Assembly (NCBI RefSeq): GCF_029784155.1
Contig: NC_073691.1
Location: 61,269,746 to 61,333,745 of the forward strand
DNA length: 64,000 nt
Origin: Uranotaenia lowii
Taxonomy: Eukaryota > Arthropoda > Insecta > Diptera > Culicidae
Direction: 5' to 3'
Shown: positions 26,561 through 39,142 of the stretch, piece by piece
Layout of the letters: each line of letters opens with the position of its first letter
How positions within the stretch are numbered: the first letter of the stretch is position 1
Made by a program: the position numbers and the translations under genes
The notes under the pieces: model-generated
Seen by the model: the letters and a program-made list of their open reading frames with translations, nothing else
What the model was told of the DNA's origin: nothing
Databases searched by the model: none

Positions 26561-28778
26561 TATTTTTATGACTTAATTTATTTTTATGACTTGCCAAAAA
26601 CAATATGCTAAAATTTCTTCTTTTGCGTTGCGCTACTTCAGGAATCAACCAAATCATCTCAAATTTTTCACTGATGCTTTGGTGACCTAAGAGGAATCGC
26701 AAAACACATATGGGAACAAAAAGTCAAGTTTTGCAGTGGTCTAGTAATCACAGGTTACGTTAGCAGGGTAGAAAATTATAAATTTGTTGCACATCGATAT
26801 GAAAAAAGAAATATGCCGGTAAATTTAGCCAATAGTGTCAACGAAGGAGGAATTGATGATTAAATCGTAAACGAGATTCTGTTAGGTAGGGTTTTTTTTG
26901 TACAGCAATAAAAAGGTTTTAAATCAGAGTATTATTCTATGAAAAACCGAACAAAATATTTACCTAAGTCATTGAAGAAATTTTGAATGCCATCTTTAAC
27001 GTAAGCTTTCATTACAGCTTGGTGGTTATCGTTTTTTTTAATTTTTCTGGTTTTTATTTCGTCGATATAATTCAAGATCAATTATATTTTCTTACCAATC
27101 ACCAAATCTCCAATAAGCATTGTTTACTAAAGACCTTAATCTGGCACATTTTAGCATTTTTAGATTTTCAAAATACGAAACTCAGAATTTTTGACGAATT
27201 TTCAAATGTAGCTGTTTTTTGAGCTTATTGACAATGTGCGATTTCTCAGATTAAGTTCTAAATAAAGACTTGAACTCAACTTTGCACTGGACTTTGAGTT
27301 TTTTGACGTAAGATTTCTGCTATGAATTTATATTCACCTGAAAAGAAATTTCATACCAATTCTAGTGAAATTACACTACAACTTCAGCTTTCTTGGTCAT
27401 TAAGTTAAATTTGTTTTGAGCATTTCGCATCTGATCTAAAACCCTTTTTTTAAGGCATGTGTTTTCGGATTTTTTATCTTAGACTTCGAATAACGGAAAA
27501 CTGAAGTGTTGTAGGTGAATAATGTCTGATAAACATATTTGAGTTACACTACGGAATAAAACTACAAATTTTGTAAAAAGCGGTTGAGAAACAAGAAAGT
27601 GTCAAATTGACACTCAAGGTCTGATTAGGGATTTTTTTCTGGGCTTTCAGGGTGCGTCCATTTAAAGATTTTTAGAATCCATTGAGGGTCCCCGAAGAAA
27701 TTTTATTAGTTATCAGTCAAAGATAAACTGCTAGGTAAACAGTCTTGATTAAACATACAGATCTCAAAATCTTTTAACATGTTCCCAAATAGAAATGTGC
27801 AAAATGTACTTATTTGTTAAAAGTGAGAGAGTTAAGAAGATTTTCATTAATTTTAGAAATCATTATTTAGGAATAATTGTAAATGAAAAAACAGACTACG
27901 ATACGGAACTTGCTCGAAAGTCGATTGTCCAACTTCTTCAGCAATGTGATACAACTGTTTTATAAAAAAATGTAAGCAAATTAGCTCTCTGGAGCAGGCT
28001 TCATTATAATGCTCATCTTGACCAAAAGGAGATAGCAAACTTTTTCGCTCCGAAGAATTGTGAGTCTTTTTTCAACGAGCATTTCATCCTCTGCTGCTGA
28101 GAGAGCGGGGAAATTTTTTTTCTCTAGCGAATGATCACTCTTCTACTGACAGAGCACTGTTGAAGTGTGACTCTGAAAACACTTAATCAGTTTTACTTTT
28201 GATCAGTGAAATGAATTACGATCGTTGATTCCTAAGCCAGTTACTGAGAAGCTAATGAAAATTTCTCCTAGCGAGAATGAGATTGGGTGACTGTGTGATT
28301 GAAATGCTCTCCAACAAAATGTGGGCTGCTTGATCGTTTAAGTGTGAGAAAGCATATTTCTCCCAGGCGTTTGACAAGGAGATGAGAAAAACAGAGCCAA
28401 AATCAAGAGAATCGAAGAAGCCTGCTCTGGAGCGACCATAATATTCATAGGTTATAGTATTATAGAAGGTCAAAATGAAGCTTAAAGCAGCTTGTTGTTT
28501 CACAAAAAAGTTGCTCAAATTTTAAGTGTTTAGAATAAAACGAATTTTCCCTAAAGAAAACAGCACGAGTTAGGAACATCTATTCAAAGTGGTAAAAAAC
28601 AAGTTGGTAAAATAAATACCTCCTGTGAAAAAAGTAGTCAACTAGCAAATGCTCAAAAGTACTTTAAAATTGATTGATAATAAAATGTTTTAAATCGAAA
28701 TTAAGCTATTTTGTCAGTCTTGAGGAAACTATTCTCTGGAGCCACTAACGTGGAACGTTTGAAAATAAGCACAACAAC
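26561..28778. other. No supported gene
   Basis: AT-rich. Around 27985-28010 and 28415-28440 an AAGCCTGCTC..GAGC word appears in opposite orientations about 430 bp apart, weak evidence for a decayed foldback. Frames here are short and unrecognised. Confidence 0.4.
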
Positions 28779-28994
28779 GCCGCCGACCGTTGCCTAGAGG
28801 GTAGCGTTCAAGCCAGAGGTCTTGAGATCGAATCTTGGTCACGGCATCTTTAATGCTCTTACCGTGGGCTGGTAATTTTAGCATTTGTAAGATGCTAGCC
28901 ATTATATCCTTCAAAGATGTACGCCTTAGCGGTAAGTAAATTAGATCTCTTCAACGAAACATGAAGTTTCACTGAGATCCTATATGTGTGTGTT
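28779..28994 (+). mobile_element. tRNA-derived SINE, plus strand, with (TG) tail
   Basis: tRNA-like head from about 28781: GCCGACCGTTGCCTAGAGGG (A box) and GAGATCGAATCTTGG (B box, ~28823-28838), with a 4-bp acceptor match GCCG/CGGC. A ~120-nt body follows. A nested hairpin near the 3' end pairs GATCTC (28944) with GAGATC (28974-28979) and GAAAC (28956-28960) with GTTTC (28966-28970). It ends in TATATGTGTGTG. The head differs from those of the other two tRNA-like elements. Confidence 0.72.
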
Positions 28995-30616
28995 CGTTTT
29001 TTTAAGTCATAACATATTATAAGCTCATCGATGAAACCGATCTAGAAATGAATATGATTTCATCGAACTTTCTTTTTACCGTAATGGTACATTCTTTGGT
29101 AAAATAAGTTTTCAATGTCATGTTTAAATACCTCAAACATTTAGTTAAATAAATTGCAATAACGCCATAATAGGATGTTTTGTTCGATTTTTTAAAGAAA
29201 CTTCCATTTCCAATTGAAACATTTAAAGTTGACAAAATATTTTTTTTTTATATAAACTACCTAAATAAATATGGGTGGTGGCGAAAAAATCTTATATTCT
29301 CTCGTTTCACCCAAAAATTATGAAACGGTTTTCAGTGACAAATAAATGTTTTTCATTGGAAAGTCATGTCACACATTTCTGGTATCAAGTCACACGTTTA
29401 CAAATTTGATAATTTTCCTAAGTTACTTGAAAAAAAAAACAAATTGCATAAGCAATGTCATAACATTTTCATACAGGATATTGGAGAATTTTATTTTTTG
29501 TGTGTACTTACACGGATGTGTAACACACGGTTTGAAAGATCTTGACGAAACAAGAAAAATACTCTATAGGCTCTACATATATGGTAATGAATTGATAAAT
29601 TTGTAATACTATACGATAGATTTTTTGGTCCCAAAGTGATTTTTTTTGTCTCGTTTAAACCGTATATAGCACATCAGTGTACAACGAAAAAGAAATTTTA
29701 TATTATTTTGCCCAGACTTTTTCGAATCAACAATCCAAAGACAATGATCTTCAAAATTTAAAAAAAAAAAATCTGTGAATCGAAATTCAAAAAATCTGCT
29801 CAAAGTTCTGTGAACTTATAGATTTTTCTGTGATTTCGGCAACCTGTTGACATCCTCTGAGGCCTTTTTCATAAAATTTTGAATGATCTACTCTCTGGAG
29901 CCACTTTTAGAATAGCGGTTTCATAAATATTAGCATAATTTTTCTTGTTAAAAATTTTTTAGATGATGTGCCATAATTTTTAAATTTCATTTTCTCTGTG
30001 CGATGGATTTGGATTTGAGTAATCATGATAGATGCTGCATGAGTGAAAAGGTAAACCCATTAATAATCGGTAAATTTTGTCCATATAACGAGAATCTATT
30101 GAAAGTAAGCGGTTTAAAAAAAAAAACAAATATGTATAAGAAGATTGATCATCTCTGTTATTTTGTTTTTAATTGAAATTTGAATCCAGAGATTATTTTA
30201 TTTAGTATTGGAAATATTTGTGAAATTTTATCTTTTTATTATTATTATTTAGATTAAGTTTAGTAAAAATGGGAATGAAATTCTGAACAAAACACACATC
30301 TGAAATGAATCCCAAATTTTAGATGCCGAATTGTATCTCATCTCACCCGAAAGATTACTTCTTTACAGGCATGGCAGGATTGAACATTTCGGAAGGTCTC
30401 CGAGAAAACGAACTTCGAGAGATAAACTTTCCCATTCATGTCTTCAGGATTTGTCAACGTTAGCAAGTTTTTTCCGGTTGACAGCTGAGATTTTTTTCTT
30501 CCTACGACACGCCGTTTCTGTTTATTCAAACGCTAGCAAATATCGATAGAAAGCGAACGGGGTTTTTATTGAAAATTTTATTACACTTGCTTTCATCGGT
30601 ACGGTATACAGTGTAA
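28995..30616. other. No supported gene
   Basis: AT-rich. TCTCTGGAGCCAC recurs at about 29890. Short frames such as 29346-29606 are Phe/Leu-rich and lack domain features. Confidence 0.4.
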
Positions 30617-30898
30617 GCTTGCAGGAAAATTTGTCCCAGTAAGACGTACCTACAACATATAATTGCACACGAAGAGCAAACGTTTGGCCATTTGCAGTTT
30701 GTTTGGGAGAGATACGTAAAAGGAATGACCAATCGGTCAAAAGAAGAATGGAAAAACGCTGATAGAATATGTGTACCCAAGAATGACTTATTGCATATTT
30801 TCCAAACACTGCTTGAAAGCGACGAGAAAGATTTTCTTTTTACAGATGGCAGTAATAAACCAGTCAGTAACATTAAGATATTTTTGAAAAATATGTAA
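30617..30898 (+). CDS. Unrecognised open frame of protein-like composition
   Basis: A frame open from 30617 to the stop at 30896-30898, about 93 codons, with no ATG at its beginning. The most protein-like part follows TTTGGCCATTTGCAG. It reads FVWERYVKGMTNRSKEEW, then CVPKNDLLHIFQTLLESDEK and TDGSNKPVSNIKIFLKNM. The mixed charged and hydrophobic composition is unlike the Phe/Lys-rich chance frames nearby. A CAG precedes it at both 30622 and the FVWER segment, so it could be a terminal exon or a transposon-protein fragment. I do not recognise the family and no partner exon was found. Confidence 0.35.
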   Translation, partial: ACRKICPSKTYLQHIIAHEEQTFGHLQFVWERYVKGMTNRSKEEWKNADRICVPKNDLLHIFQTLLESDEKDFLFTDGSNKPVSNIKIFLKNM

Positions 30899-33761
30899 AC
30901 AATTGTTTCATAAGAATGACACATCTTTTTGATTTAGAATTTGAACTTGTGAATTGTAAAAATCCCAAGACGAACAGAAAAAAATTACTATCTGGTAGTA
31001 ATCACGAAATTATCACAGTTCGGTAATTCTGTAATGACCCAAAATCTCAACAATATTGATCCTTAGTTTATCTATCATTAAAGATTTTGTAGTAGGTTTT
31101 ATTTTTCAAAAGGGCAGAATCGATGTCCGCCAGGAAATGGAATTCAATTTCGAGGATGTCCTTCGCGATTCCTTAGAAGGCAGCTCTAGATAGGGAGGCC
31201 TGAACGGAGAAGGAGTAAATTTCACTTTTCAATACCACACCAAACAGAAATGTGGAATCGATTTCGATTTGTGGTTGCAGTGCCAAAAACAGGAGCAATA
31301 TCCTTCTAATTGATTGGATTTCATTTATGGATTGCCCCGAGAAGAGCATCCTCAGCAAGGTGTATCGTGTATCATTGCCATATCTGTGGGTCGTAATTGA
31401 AGGTTTATTGGGAGCCAATCTGGCAGATTGTACTTTGTTTTAAAATGGGCTTGAACTTCTAGTGGACATTGTACTTACCAAAGAAAAATGACTGCCAAAA
31501 ATAGCCGGAAATTTAAAAGCGACGAATCCAGCCTGAACATCTTTTCAAGAATTTTTTATGCGCAACCTGTCAAAAAAGGGAAAACTTTATTAGAATTCAG
31601 CTAATCTATTTTCAAATAAAAATCTGTCTCACAATTTAGTATTTTTTATCTCTACAACTCTAATCCCATCAAGATCAATCAAGCGGAATCGCATTTTCAA
31701 AACATATCCCCCCCAGAAAAAGGGGTTAAGTTATTCCTTTTCTTCCCGGAATGGCCAATGACTCCATTTTCGAGGCTAATGGAATCACTTTCATCATTCG
31801 GCCGGATCGTTGCTGATTAATACTAACTGTAGGACCCTATTAAAACGGTCATCCCCGAAAGTAAATAATCCGATACCCGCATTTGTGCATTTGTTTGGCC
31901 TTCTGCTACGTGTCCGATGTCTAGGATCATTTGGAACGATTTTGACCGATGAAATTTTTCTTTTGGGTAGAAAGTCCATAAATTTTATTGTAGTTCTAAG
32001 TCGTTTTTGACATTTTATATTGTTCGCAACTTGAAATTTAAAGTCGTCACATATCAATTAGCATTGCTGTAAAAAATCTGCTTTTTGAAGTTGTTTGATA
32101 AAAATCAATCGATTTGTCTCGGGATCAAAACTTTAAAATCTAGAACTCTTTTTTAGACTAGAATACTAGAGATGTAGATGATTGACTTGCCGAATAGTAC
32201 CCAAAAACCGGTAAGCCGAATATTCGACCCACCAAACAGTTGAGTTAAGTATACGGCCGATTTTTTCAAATGTAAACAAGAACAGATATGTCAATTCTTT
32301 TTATGGTTTTGGATAATTTATAAAAAAAAACATCCAAAAGAAGTATTGGAAAAGCTACAAAATTACCAAAAACTTAAGGTTGCAGGGAAACATCTTAGTC
32401 GTGTATCTTTCACTGTAGGTAGATCGTGCTAGAGAATGCGGATAAGTATCGCTTTATACTTTGATTATCGTTTATTCCAGATTTTCTTGAATATTTTCGA
32501 GTTTAAACATAAATAAAATAAAGAATTCGAGATAAGTCAAACCTGGAAAAGATGCCGAGATATTGTTAAAAACTTTTCACATGCTGCCAATGTTTACTCA
32601 CATTATTTGCTTAACCAAATAAAAAACTCAAATTCCTCTGAAAAAAAAAATAGTTTTTGTGTACAAATACGATTTTGTAGAGTTAACATCAAATTTTTCA
32701 ATCTTTAGATATGATTTAAGAGTTGCTGATGTTATTGGATAGAAAATTAAAATCTATAGTAATTTTCACTTTATTCTTGCCCGGCCGTCGGGATGCGTGG
32801 GGTAGAAAGTATGATATGCTTAAGGTTAAGGATAATCGTTCTTTTCAACAACTATTTTGAAGATTTCTTGCTCAAATTCAATATTCATCTGATTCGATAT
32901 CAAGCAATTTTAAATTGCATGGATTCTGCTTCGACAAGCTCTGTCCAAGATCTCACTGGAATTTATTTTCTTTTTGACACTTAAACGTCCTAGAAGCGAC
33001 AAGTGTCCTTTCAGGAAGTAGTTACATTTTGGAAATAACGACCCCCCCCCATGAGGGGGGTCACAAACGCTCATAAGCGTCTCGACGTTGAAGTCGCCGT
33101 TCGCTGACAGCATACAATGTTTCATGTAATTTCAAAACTCACAATCAAACCACCCTTTTATTTGCGCTTTTTCTTCCTGACGCGCAGTACGGCGACGCCA
33201 TTTGTTCTGAAAATAAACAACTTAAATTGCGTCCCAAACATTCCTACTAATCAGTTTCCATGGCTACATTTGGGCGCTTAACACTTATTTCGTCATTATC
33301 GTTCATAAACAACTGTATGGATACAACGAACTAATACTTACTAAAGTTTTGGTTGTCCTCACCTATAGATAAACCACATAGCTTATGCGTTACACATCTG
33401 GTTGAAAATATTCGATTCAAAACCATAGGGGCATTGAGGTGGAAGTAATAGTAGAAAATTGAGATTATCGTTTTTATTTTTTTTATTAAAACTTGGCAGA
33501 AAATTCGGCCAAATATTCGTATCACCGAATAATTGAAAACGTCAATATTTGGTATTCGGACAACGGCCGTTATTCGGAAGGTACTTTCTACCCATGCCTA
33601 ATTTGATCATTTGGTCAAGTTTAAGGGATTGCTCAACAATGCTCTATTTTGTATAGGATTTGGGCATTACTTGTTCAAGCAAAAGTATGTATAGTACAAG
33701 AATCACATTTGCAATTGGGCATTCGAACGGAAAAGCTGAAGCATGTCGTTATCAGTGCTCT
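30899..33761. other. No supported gene; some mid-GC frames unresolved
   Basis: 31173-31418 (minus) and 31252-31443 (plus) are overlapping opposed frames. At most one could be real, and neither has a known domain. 31794-32057 (minus) and 31810-32010 (plus) are the same situation. A C9 run followed by ATGAGGGGGG at 33041-33060 forms a short palindrome. Possible remnants of host or transposon exons cannot be excluded. Confidence 0.3.
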
Positions 33762-33970
33762 GTACATTAGATTGAGTCGATTTGGTGTCATTTTTGAATT
33801 TCTTGGAGCCTGGGATAAAAAAAAGCTTCGTTTTGGTTCAAAACCTATCCACGATTCTATGCAGAATTTTTAATTAATGTTCACCTGAGTAAATTTGAAC
33901 TTTGAGGTTTGTATGGGAAAAATGATTAATTTGTACTGGAAAAATAACATCATTTTTGTTTCTTCGGCGG
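33762..33970 (+). mobile_element. Single arm of a foldback element (relative of 63197-64000)
   Basis: TACATTAGATTGAGTCGATT near 33762, followed by GCTTCGT.TTGGT, ATCCA.GATT, TGTATGGGAAAA and CATTTTTGTTTCTTC, follows the left arm at 63197-63400 throughout. No inverted second arm was found nearby, so this is half an element or a one-ended deletion. Confidence 0.7.
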
Positions 33971-34276
33971 GACACACTCGAAACGGAACGTCTAAATGGA
34001 ATTCCTTATCACTGCCCATCAGACAGAAAAACACTATTTCTTCGTTTAGATCAGCTTTCTCTTTTAAATAATTACTTAGTGCTTGCCGAAATAGTACAGA
34101 TAAGAATTAATAATTCACTTGTTACTTTAAAACTGTATTTTCTTGAACCTAACTGGGCTGGCGTTAAATCAATAAAAAAAAATTACAATTACACTACACA
34201 CTACATTACACTTACACAAAAAGGACTAATCAAAATTTCAAAACAAATGAAAAGTAGATTTTTTGGGATGAATTAA
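33956..34276 (+). pseudogene. Possible retrotransposon coding fragment
   Basis: An open frame without ATG at its start (TTG 33956) reads FLRRDTLETERLNG.. and then SDRKTLFLRLDQLSLLNN, loosely like the Arg-rich helical tail downstream of non-LTR reverse transcriptases. It begins exactly where similarity to the foldback arm ends. No catalytic motif is present, the last third is low-complexity, and the assignment is weak. Confidence 0.25.
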
Positions 34277-34358
34277 CGCTCAAAATATGATTTTAGACAT
34301 TTTGTTCATTTTCAATGAAAATAAGCCTTTTTGAAAAATAAATGCTATTTTCAGCCTA

Positions 34359-35178
34359 GGGAACATCCATAAATGACGTAGCATTTCATGGGGAGGGGGG
34401 GAGTTTGACTTTGTGTGACGATGTGTGACGAGAGGGGGGGTAGGGGTCCAAGTAAAGCTACGTAGCTTTAATTAAATATCGAAAAAAAATCAAAATTGAG
34501 CAAAATTATGCATAATTTAATCCAGTCTGAACATGTAGCTTTTGACTCCTACTGTCCGACTGTTTTCAAGCGTATCAAGGAGCGTACATGCAAGAAATAC
34601 ATTTATATTTTGATTCAAATGTTCTCCAAAAGGAGCATAGCAAAATCTACAAGGCCCCAGCCTCGGATAGAAAGATTCGTCCAAAGCGAATTGTAGGCAA
34701 AAGAGGACGCGAAGTGCTGGTCATCACTCCGGAGGACGATAGATTGTGAGTGGAGGCAGCTGACATCGCAGATGCAATTATTCCAGCCGAACAGACGATG
34801 GAGGAAAGCTGCCCAACGATTTCATTGGAATCCTGAATGGAGATAATTTGGACCGACGCAACTGATTGAATACTTACTAGTACTAGCTATCCTGTTTGTT
34901 GATAGGTAGTTTGTTTTTTTTTAACTGATTGATATGCTTTTTTAAACTTCCATTTATAACTTCTTTCCCTTTTTTGTTATTTTTTGTATTATTCTTGCAA
35001 AATACTGATAATAAAAGTAAAAATTAAAAACCGATTTTTAAAAATAGGGGGGGGGGGGGGTTATTAAAGCTACGTCATTATCTAGGGGGGGTCTATGACT
35101 TTGTGACGAAATGCTACGAGGGGGGAGGGGGGCGTATAAAAACTCAAAAAAAAGCTACGTCATTTATGGATGTTCCCC
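34359..35178 (+). mobile_element. TIR element, ends GGGAACATCCATAAATGACG, TA target
   Basis: Left end GGGAACATCCATAAATGACG (34359) and right end reverse GGGGAACATCCATAAATGAC (to 35178) are near-perfect TIRs flanked by TA (34357-34358, 35179-35180). Subterminal GCTACGT words and G runs (34391-34445, 35047-35130) recur at both sides. Inside, about 34540-34850, a broken frame reads SPTVFKRI-like then APASDRKIRPKRIVGKRGRE, LVITPEDDRL and AADIADAIIPAEQTMEES with stops between. This is debris of a protein from an autonomous relative. The superfamily was not determined. Confidence 0.8.
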
Positions 35179-35180
35179 TA

Positions 35181-36091
35181 CTACGATTGGCGCGTTATAA
35201 CGAGCGCATGTGCCGTGATAGAACATACCCATAAAAAGCATACCTTAGCGAGTTCAGTATGATTTTTAAGCATAAAATCATAGTTTAGATTCTCCTCTAT
35301 CGATGTGTCAGAAAATATTGTCTTATTCGATTTTCTCTGCTTGGTGACACCTTATTGAAAGTGTTATAAAATTTAGATCGGATTGAAGAAAAACCTAAAT
35401 TGTGAAATTATCACGACACAGGGGCATTATAAGGAAAAATTAATACATGGCAACATGACTAATCACAGAATTTAAAACAAATTGGTAATATTTTGCAGGC
35501 TTAAAATGTTTCAGATTCTTCAAAACAAGGGTGGCGCATATTAGCCACATGGGGCGTTATATGAACTTTTCCCCTAAGTGACAAAATGGTTGACTTTGAG
35601 TTAATGATGCCAAACGATTCTTCAAATTTCAAACTATATTTCTTGATTTTCGGATTTTTAGAATTTTATTTGCACACACAACAATTTAAAAGCGTGTTTT
35701 CTCGAAATGAGCTTTTATGCACTTTTACCCCTTTAAGGTACACTCTTTAAGGTACACTAAATTTAAATACGAATGTTGCATTGTTTCAAAAATAAAACTG
35801 AAAAGTCAAACAGCAATAATAAACGAAAGTAAAAAATAAAAATGGGCCCACTAAAAATGTTACTAAAGATGCTAATTTTGTATCTGAAAGTCCTCCTGGA
35901 AACACTGGTCCACGAATCCACGAAGGAGCCCACTTTCCGAAGCTCCGAAGGTGATGGTGGTCACTGAACTGGTTGCATCCGTCTAGATTAACCTATCACT
36001 TGATCAATTTCAATCTTCCGGATTTTAAAAATTGTTAGCACTTTTTTTGTTAAGCTTAGCAGGCCACCAAAAAAAACGACTCCCACCGGGC
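35181..36091. other. No supported gene
   Basis: AT-rich; frames short and featureless. Immediately precedes the Transib-like left end. Confidence 0.4.
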
Positions 36092-36120
36092 CACAGTGCG
36101 GTGACCAGTGGACAAAAGTA
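36092..36120 (+). repeat. Transib-like left terminus, 13-bp spacer
   Basis: Heptamer CACAGTG (36092-36098), 13-bp spacer CGGTGACCAGTGG, nonamer-like ACAAAAGTA (36112-36120). The canonical RAG signal is CACAGTG, 12 or 23 bp, ACAAAAACC. Confidence 0.85.
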
Positions 36121-36857
36121 AAAAATTTTAGTTTATCAAATATTAAATTCAACTTTACCAATCGATTGGAAAGAGGTTGGAGTTTCATGAACGAACATGC
36201 TTTTGACATAATTTTGCTTCCTACACGCGCAGCATTGGTTCGAAGTCAATGCATTAAGAAGGAAAGAAATAAATTTTTTTTTTCGAAAACATACACTTTT
36301 TTTGAAACTTTTGTTTACTGTTGATAAGTGTCGAAGCAAATTCTTCGTTCTACAAGTTGAAGATTTAAACTCAACGCATGTCGTATTGTGGTTTTTGAGT
36401 GAGAAAAATTCGTTTTTAGTCTTTACAGCTACCTCTGAATCTACCATTATTTTTGTAAATTTCATCAACAAAAATTGCTCAACTTCAGCTAGACAGAACA
36501 AATTCGCGTCACAAGACGTCACTACCATTTTACACTCAAATGCTAGGGAATTTCATCCTAAACACCCACTATGCTTGCTGAATTGCGTTTTTTTGCGCTA
36601 ACAGAGATATGAGCAATTTACGGAGGGTCATTTTTACGCCACAGGAAAACATTTTTCTTCGAAAAAGAACCGCTGTGGCAAAACGAAAACCGAAACCAAG
36701 TGTATTTTTTTTCTTGAACTTATCAGTATTATATTTAAAAAAGATGTTAAATAAAAATTAATTTTTGATATGCGGTTGTGGCTTTAAATCTCATTGAAAA
36801 ATTATAACAAGCTTTGTGATTTGAATTTGGTTTGAAATATTTTGACGTAAGATAAAG

Positions 36858-38795
36858 CAATCGGCAATCGTTAACTGGACCAGTGCCATGCTAATAAACA
36901 GAACCATTTATGCAAGCTTGGGAGGGCTTACAATCAAAGCCACACCAACGAAGGGATGTCCCCAAGGCGGGGTTCTATCACCGTTGTTGTGGTCGACCTC
37001 CTAAACAAACTTGTATCCATGGGATTCGAAGTTATTGGCTTTGCAGACGACGTAGTTATTATAGTTCGGGGAAAACATGAGAATGTGTTGTCTAATAGAA
37101 TGCAATCTGCACTTAATTACGCACTATTCTGGTGCAGGGAAGAGGGACTGAACATAAACCCTTCCAAAACTACCGTGATAGCCTTCACTAGGAGACGAAA
37201 AATTACACTAAAACCTCTAACATTAGATGGGGAAGTGTTAAACCTCGATTCACAAGTGAAATACTTGGGCATAGTACTAGACTCAAAGCTATCATGGAAC
37301 CCACAGATAGAGCATGTAATCGCTAAGGCTACAACAGCTCTATGGGTCTGCCTGAAAGGAGTAGGGAAAAAATGGGGACTAAGGCCGAAAATCATCCATT
37401 GGATATTTACAGCTATAATAAGACCCAAAATCTCTTATGCCTCCTTAGTATGGTGGACCAAAACTATGCAAATTACAGCCCAGAAAAAACTAGCGAAGCT
37501 TCAAAGATTAGCAACGCTAGCTATAACTGGCGCTAAGCGAAGCACACCGAATGAGGCTCTAAATGCACTACTTAATATTCTGCCTCTACATCAATTCATT
37601 GAGTTAGAGGCGGAACGTAGTGCCTTGAGACTCTCCAAACACAAAACGCTCTATGAAGGAGATCTTACAGGACATCTCAAAATCCTAAAGAAATTTAAAT
37701 TAAACTCACTTATTGTGAAAAATGATGACTGGATGGAGCCCATTTTTAACCTAGACATACCATACAATGTAACTATCAATGATAGGGACGTGTGGGAGTC
37801 AGGTGGACCTGCGGTTCCTCCCAGATCTATCCTATTCTTCACTGATGGGTCAAAAATGGATAATAGAACTGGGGCAGGGGTTTTCGGACCTAGACTCAGG
37901 ATCTCAATTCCTATGGGAAACTGGCCAACAGTATTCCAAGCTGAAATTCAAGCAATTCTAGAATGCACTTTAGCCTGTTTGAAAAGGGGATACAGGTACA
38001 CAAGTATCTGCATATTCTCTGACAGCCAGGCTGCTCTTCGAGCACTAAGTACGTTCACATGTTACTCCAAACTAGTTTGGGAGTGTATAGTTGCACTAAG
38101 AAACCTGGCCATAAGGAACAGAGTATCTTTATTCTGGGTACCAGGCCACTGCGGTATCCTAGGGAACGAAGAAGCAGACCAACTAGCTAGGGAAGGATCT
38201 CAGGGACTGTTGATTGGACCTGAACCTTTCTGCGGAGTATCGAGAAGTGCCTTGACTATGGAGCTCAAGAACTGGGAAAGCACCACTATTGTTTCCAACT
38301 GGAAAACAGCGGAGGGAGCAACTCAGGCAAAAAGATTCATTGATCCAAGCGCACGACTCTCCAAAAACATGTTGAATTTGAGTAAGCACGAGTTAAGTAC
38401 TTACATAGGTCTCTTGACCGGACATTGTCCAACAAAACAGCATCTCAAAAGGATAAACATAATTCAAAACGATGACTGTCGGTTCTGCGGGTTCGAAAAA
38501 GAAACTGCAGAGCATCTTCTATGCAACTGCTGCGCCCTCCTAAATAGGAGAGAGCGAGTACTTGGGGCAAAGTTAATAAGCGCACAAGACATATGGTTGC
38601 ATATCAGCCCTAAGAAGGTTATATCATACATCTTTGATATTATACCCGATTGGGATAAAATGCTTAGTCAGCAATCAACTGTCACTCCAATCAATAGTGC
38701 AGGTGAACCTGAAAGCATATAGTAACGCGGGGTAAATACCACAATAGATCAGCTACTGGTCGCAGTGGGCTCTCCCCTACAAGGAAAAAAAAAAA
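36858..38795 (+). pseudogene. Non-LTR retrotransposon, 5'-truncated (RT, RNase H, zinc knuckle)
   Basis: Reverse transcriptase fused to RNase H, of the I/LOA-like group of insect non-LTR elements. The first frame (from 36858) reads IVNWTSAMLINRTIYA and GCPQGGVLSPLLW. A frameshift or deletion near 36985 breaks it, and the rest runs in the frame 36956-38722. There FADD (catalytic, about residue 29 of that frame), an RNase H domain with TDGS (~295), QAEI (~328), SDSQAA (~355) and GNEEAD (~403), and a terminal CX2CX8HX4C knuckle (~508) are all present. A 3' UTR and A12 tail (38783-38795) follow. The endonuclease and N-terminal RT are missing. AATCGGC occurs on both sides (36860-36866, about 38802) and may be the target duplication. 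Confidence 0.88.
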
Positions 38796-39103
38796 AGCAT
38801 TAATCGGCCAAGTTCAAGTGAACTCCATATTCGCTTGAAAAGGAAATTGTTGTATTCAGTTATTTTCTATGTGTAACATTATCAGTACAAAACCTTATCG
38901 TTTATGAAAGCAAATATTTGACATATCTAAAGGATCTTTTATAAGAAAGATTGAAAATCTTCAAAATATGGTTTTTTTGAGACATGGATATTAAGGCATA
39001 AAAAATCAAAATTGTGACAAAACCTTCAAAACACAGTTTTTCTGACGTATTTTTAATAATTGAACATTTAAACAAATAATTTAATCAAATTAAAACTTTT
39101 TAC

Positions 39104-39142
39104 GACTTTTGTCCATCGGCTCTATGGGATCACCGCACTGTG
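39104..39142 (-). repeat. Transib-like right terminus, 23-bp spacer
   Basis: Read on the minus strand: CACAGTG (39142-39136), exactly 23 bp (39135-39113), then ACAAAAGTC (39112-39104). Compared with the left end, the spacer carries about ten extra bases in its middle while both flanks of the spacer are conserved. Confidence 0.85.

Larger units (their letters stand above)
36092..39142 (+). mobile_element. Transib-like element with a retrotransposon inserted
   Basis: Both ends begin with the heptamer CACAGTG followed by CGGTGA, then ATGGACAAAAGT or AGTGGACAAAAGT and an A/T tract. The identical 5-bp GC-rich word CGGGC flanks the element (36087-36091 and 39143-39147). A CACWRTG-type heptamer and 5-bp GC-rich duplication are hallmarks of Transib transposons, the superfamily related to RAG1. 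No ~700-residue transposase is visible, so the copy is non-autonomous: about 760 bp to the left and 350 bp to the right of a ~1.9-kb non-LTR insertion. The insertion is younger than the Transib copy. Confidence 0.8.

Noticed and set aside
31173..31443. Opposed frames at 31.2-31.4 kb as a receptor-like gene
   Set aside because: Hydrophobic composition alone; no start context, motif or continuation.
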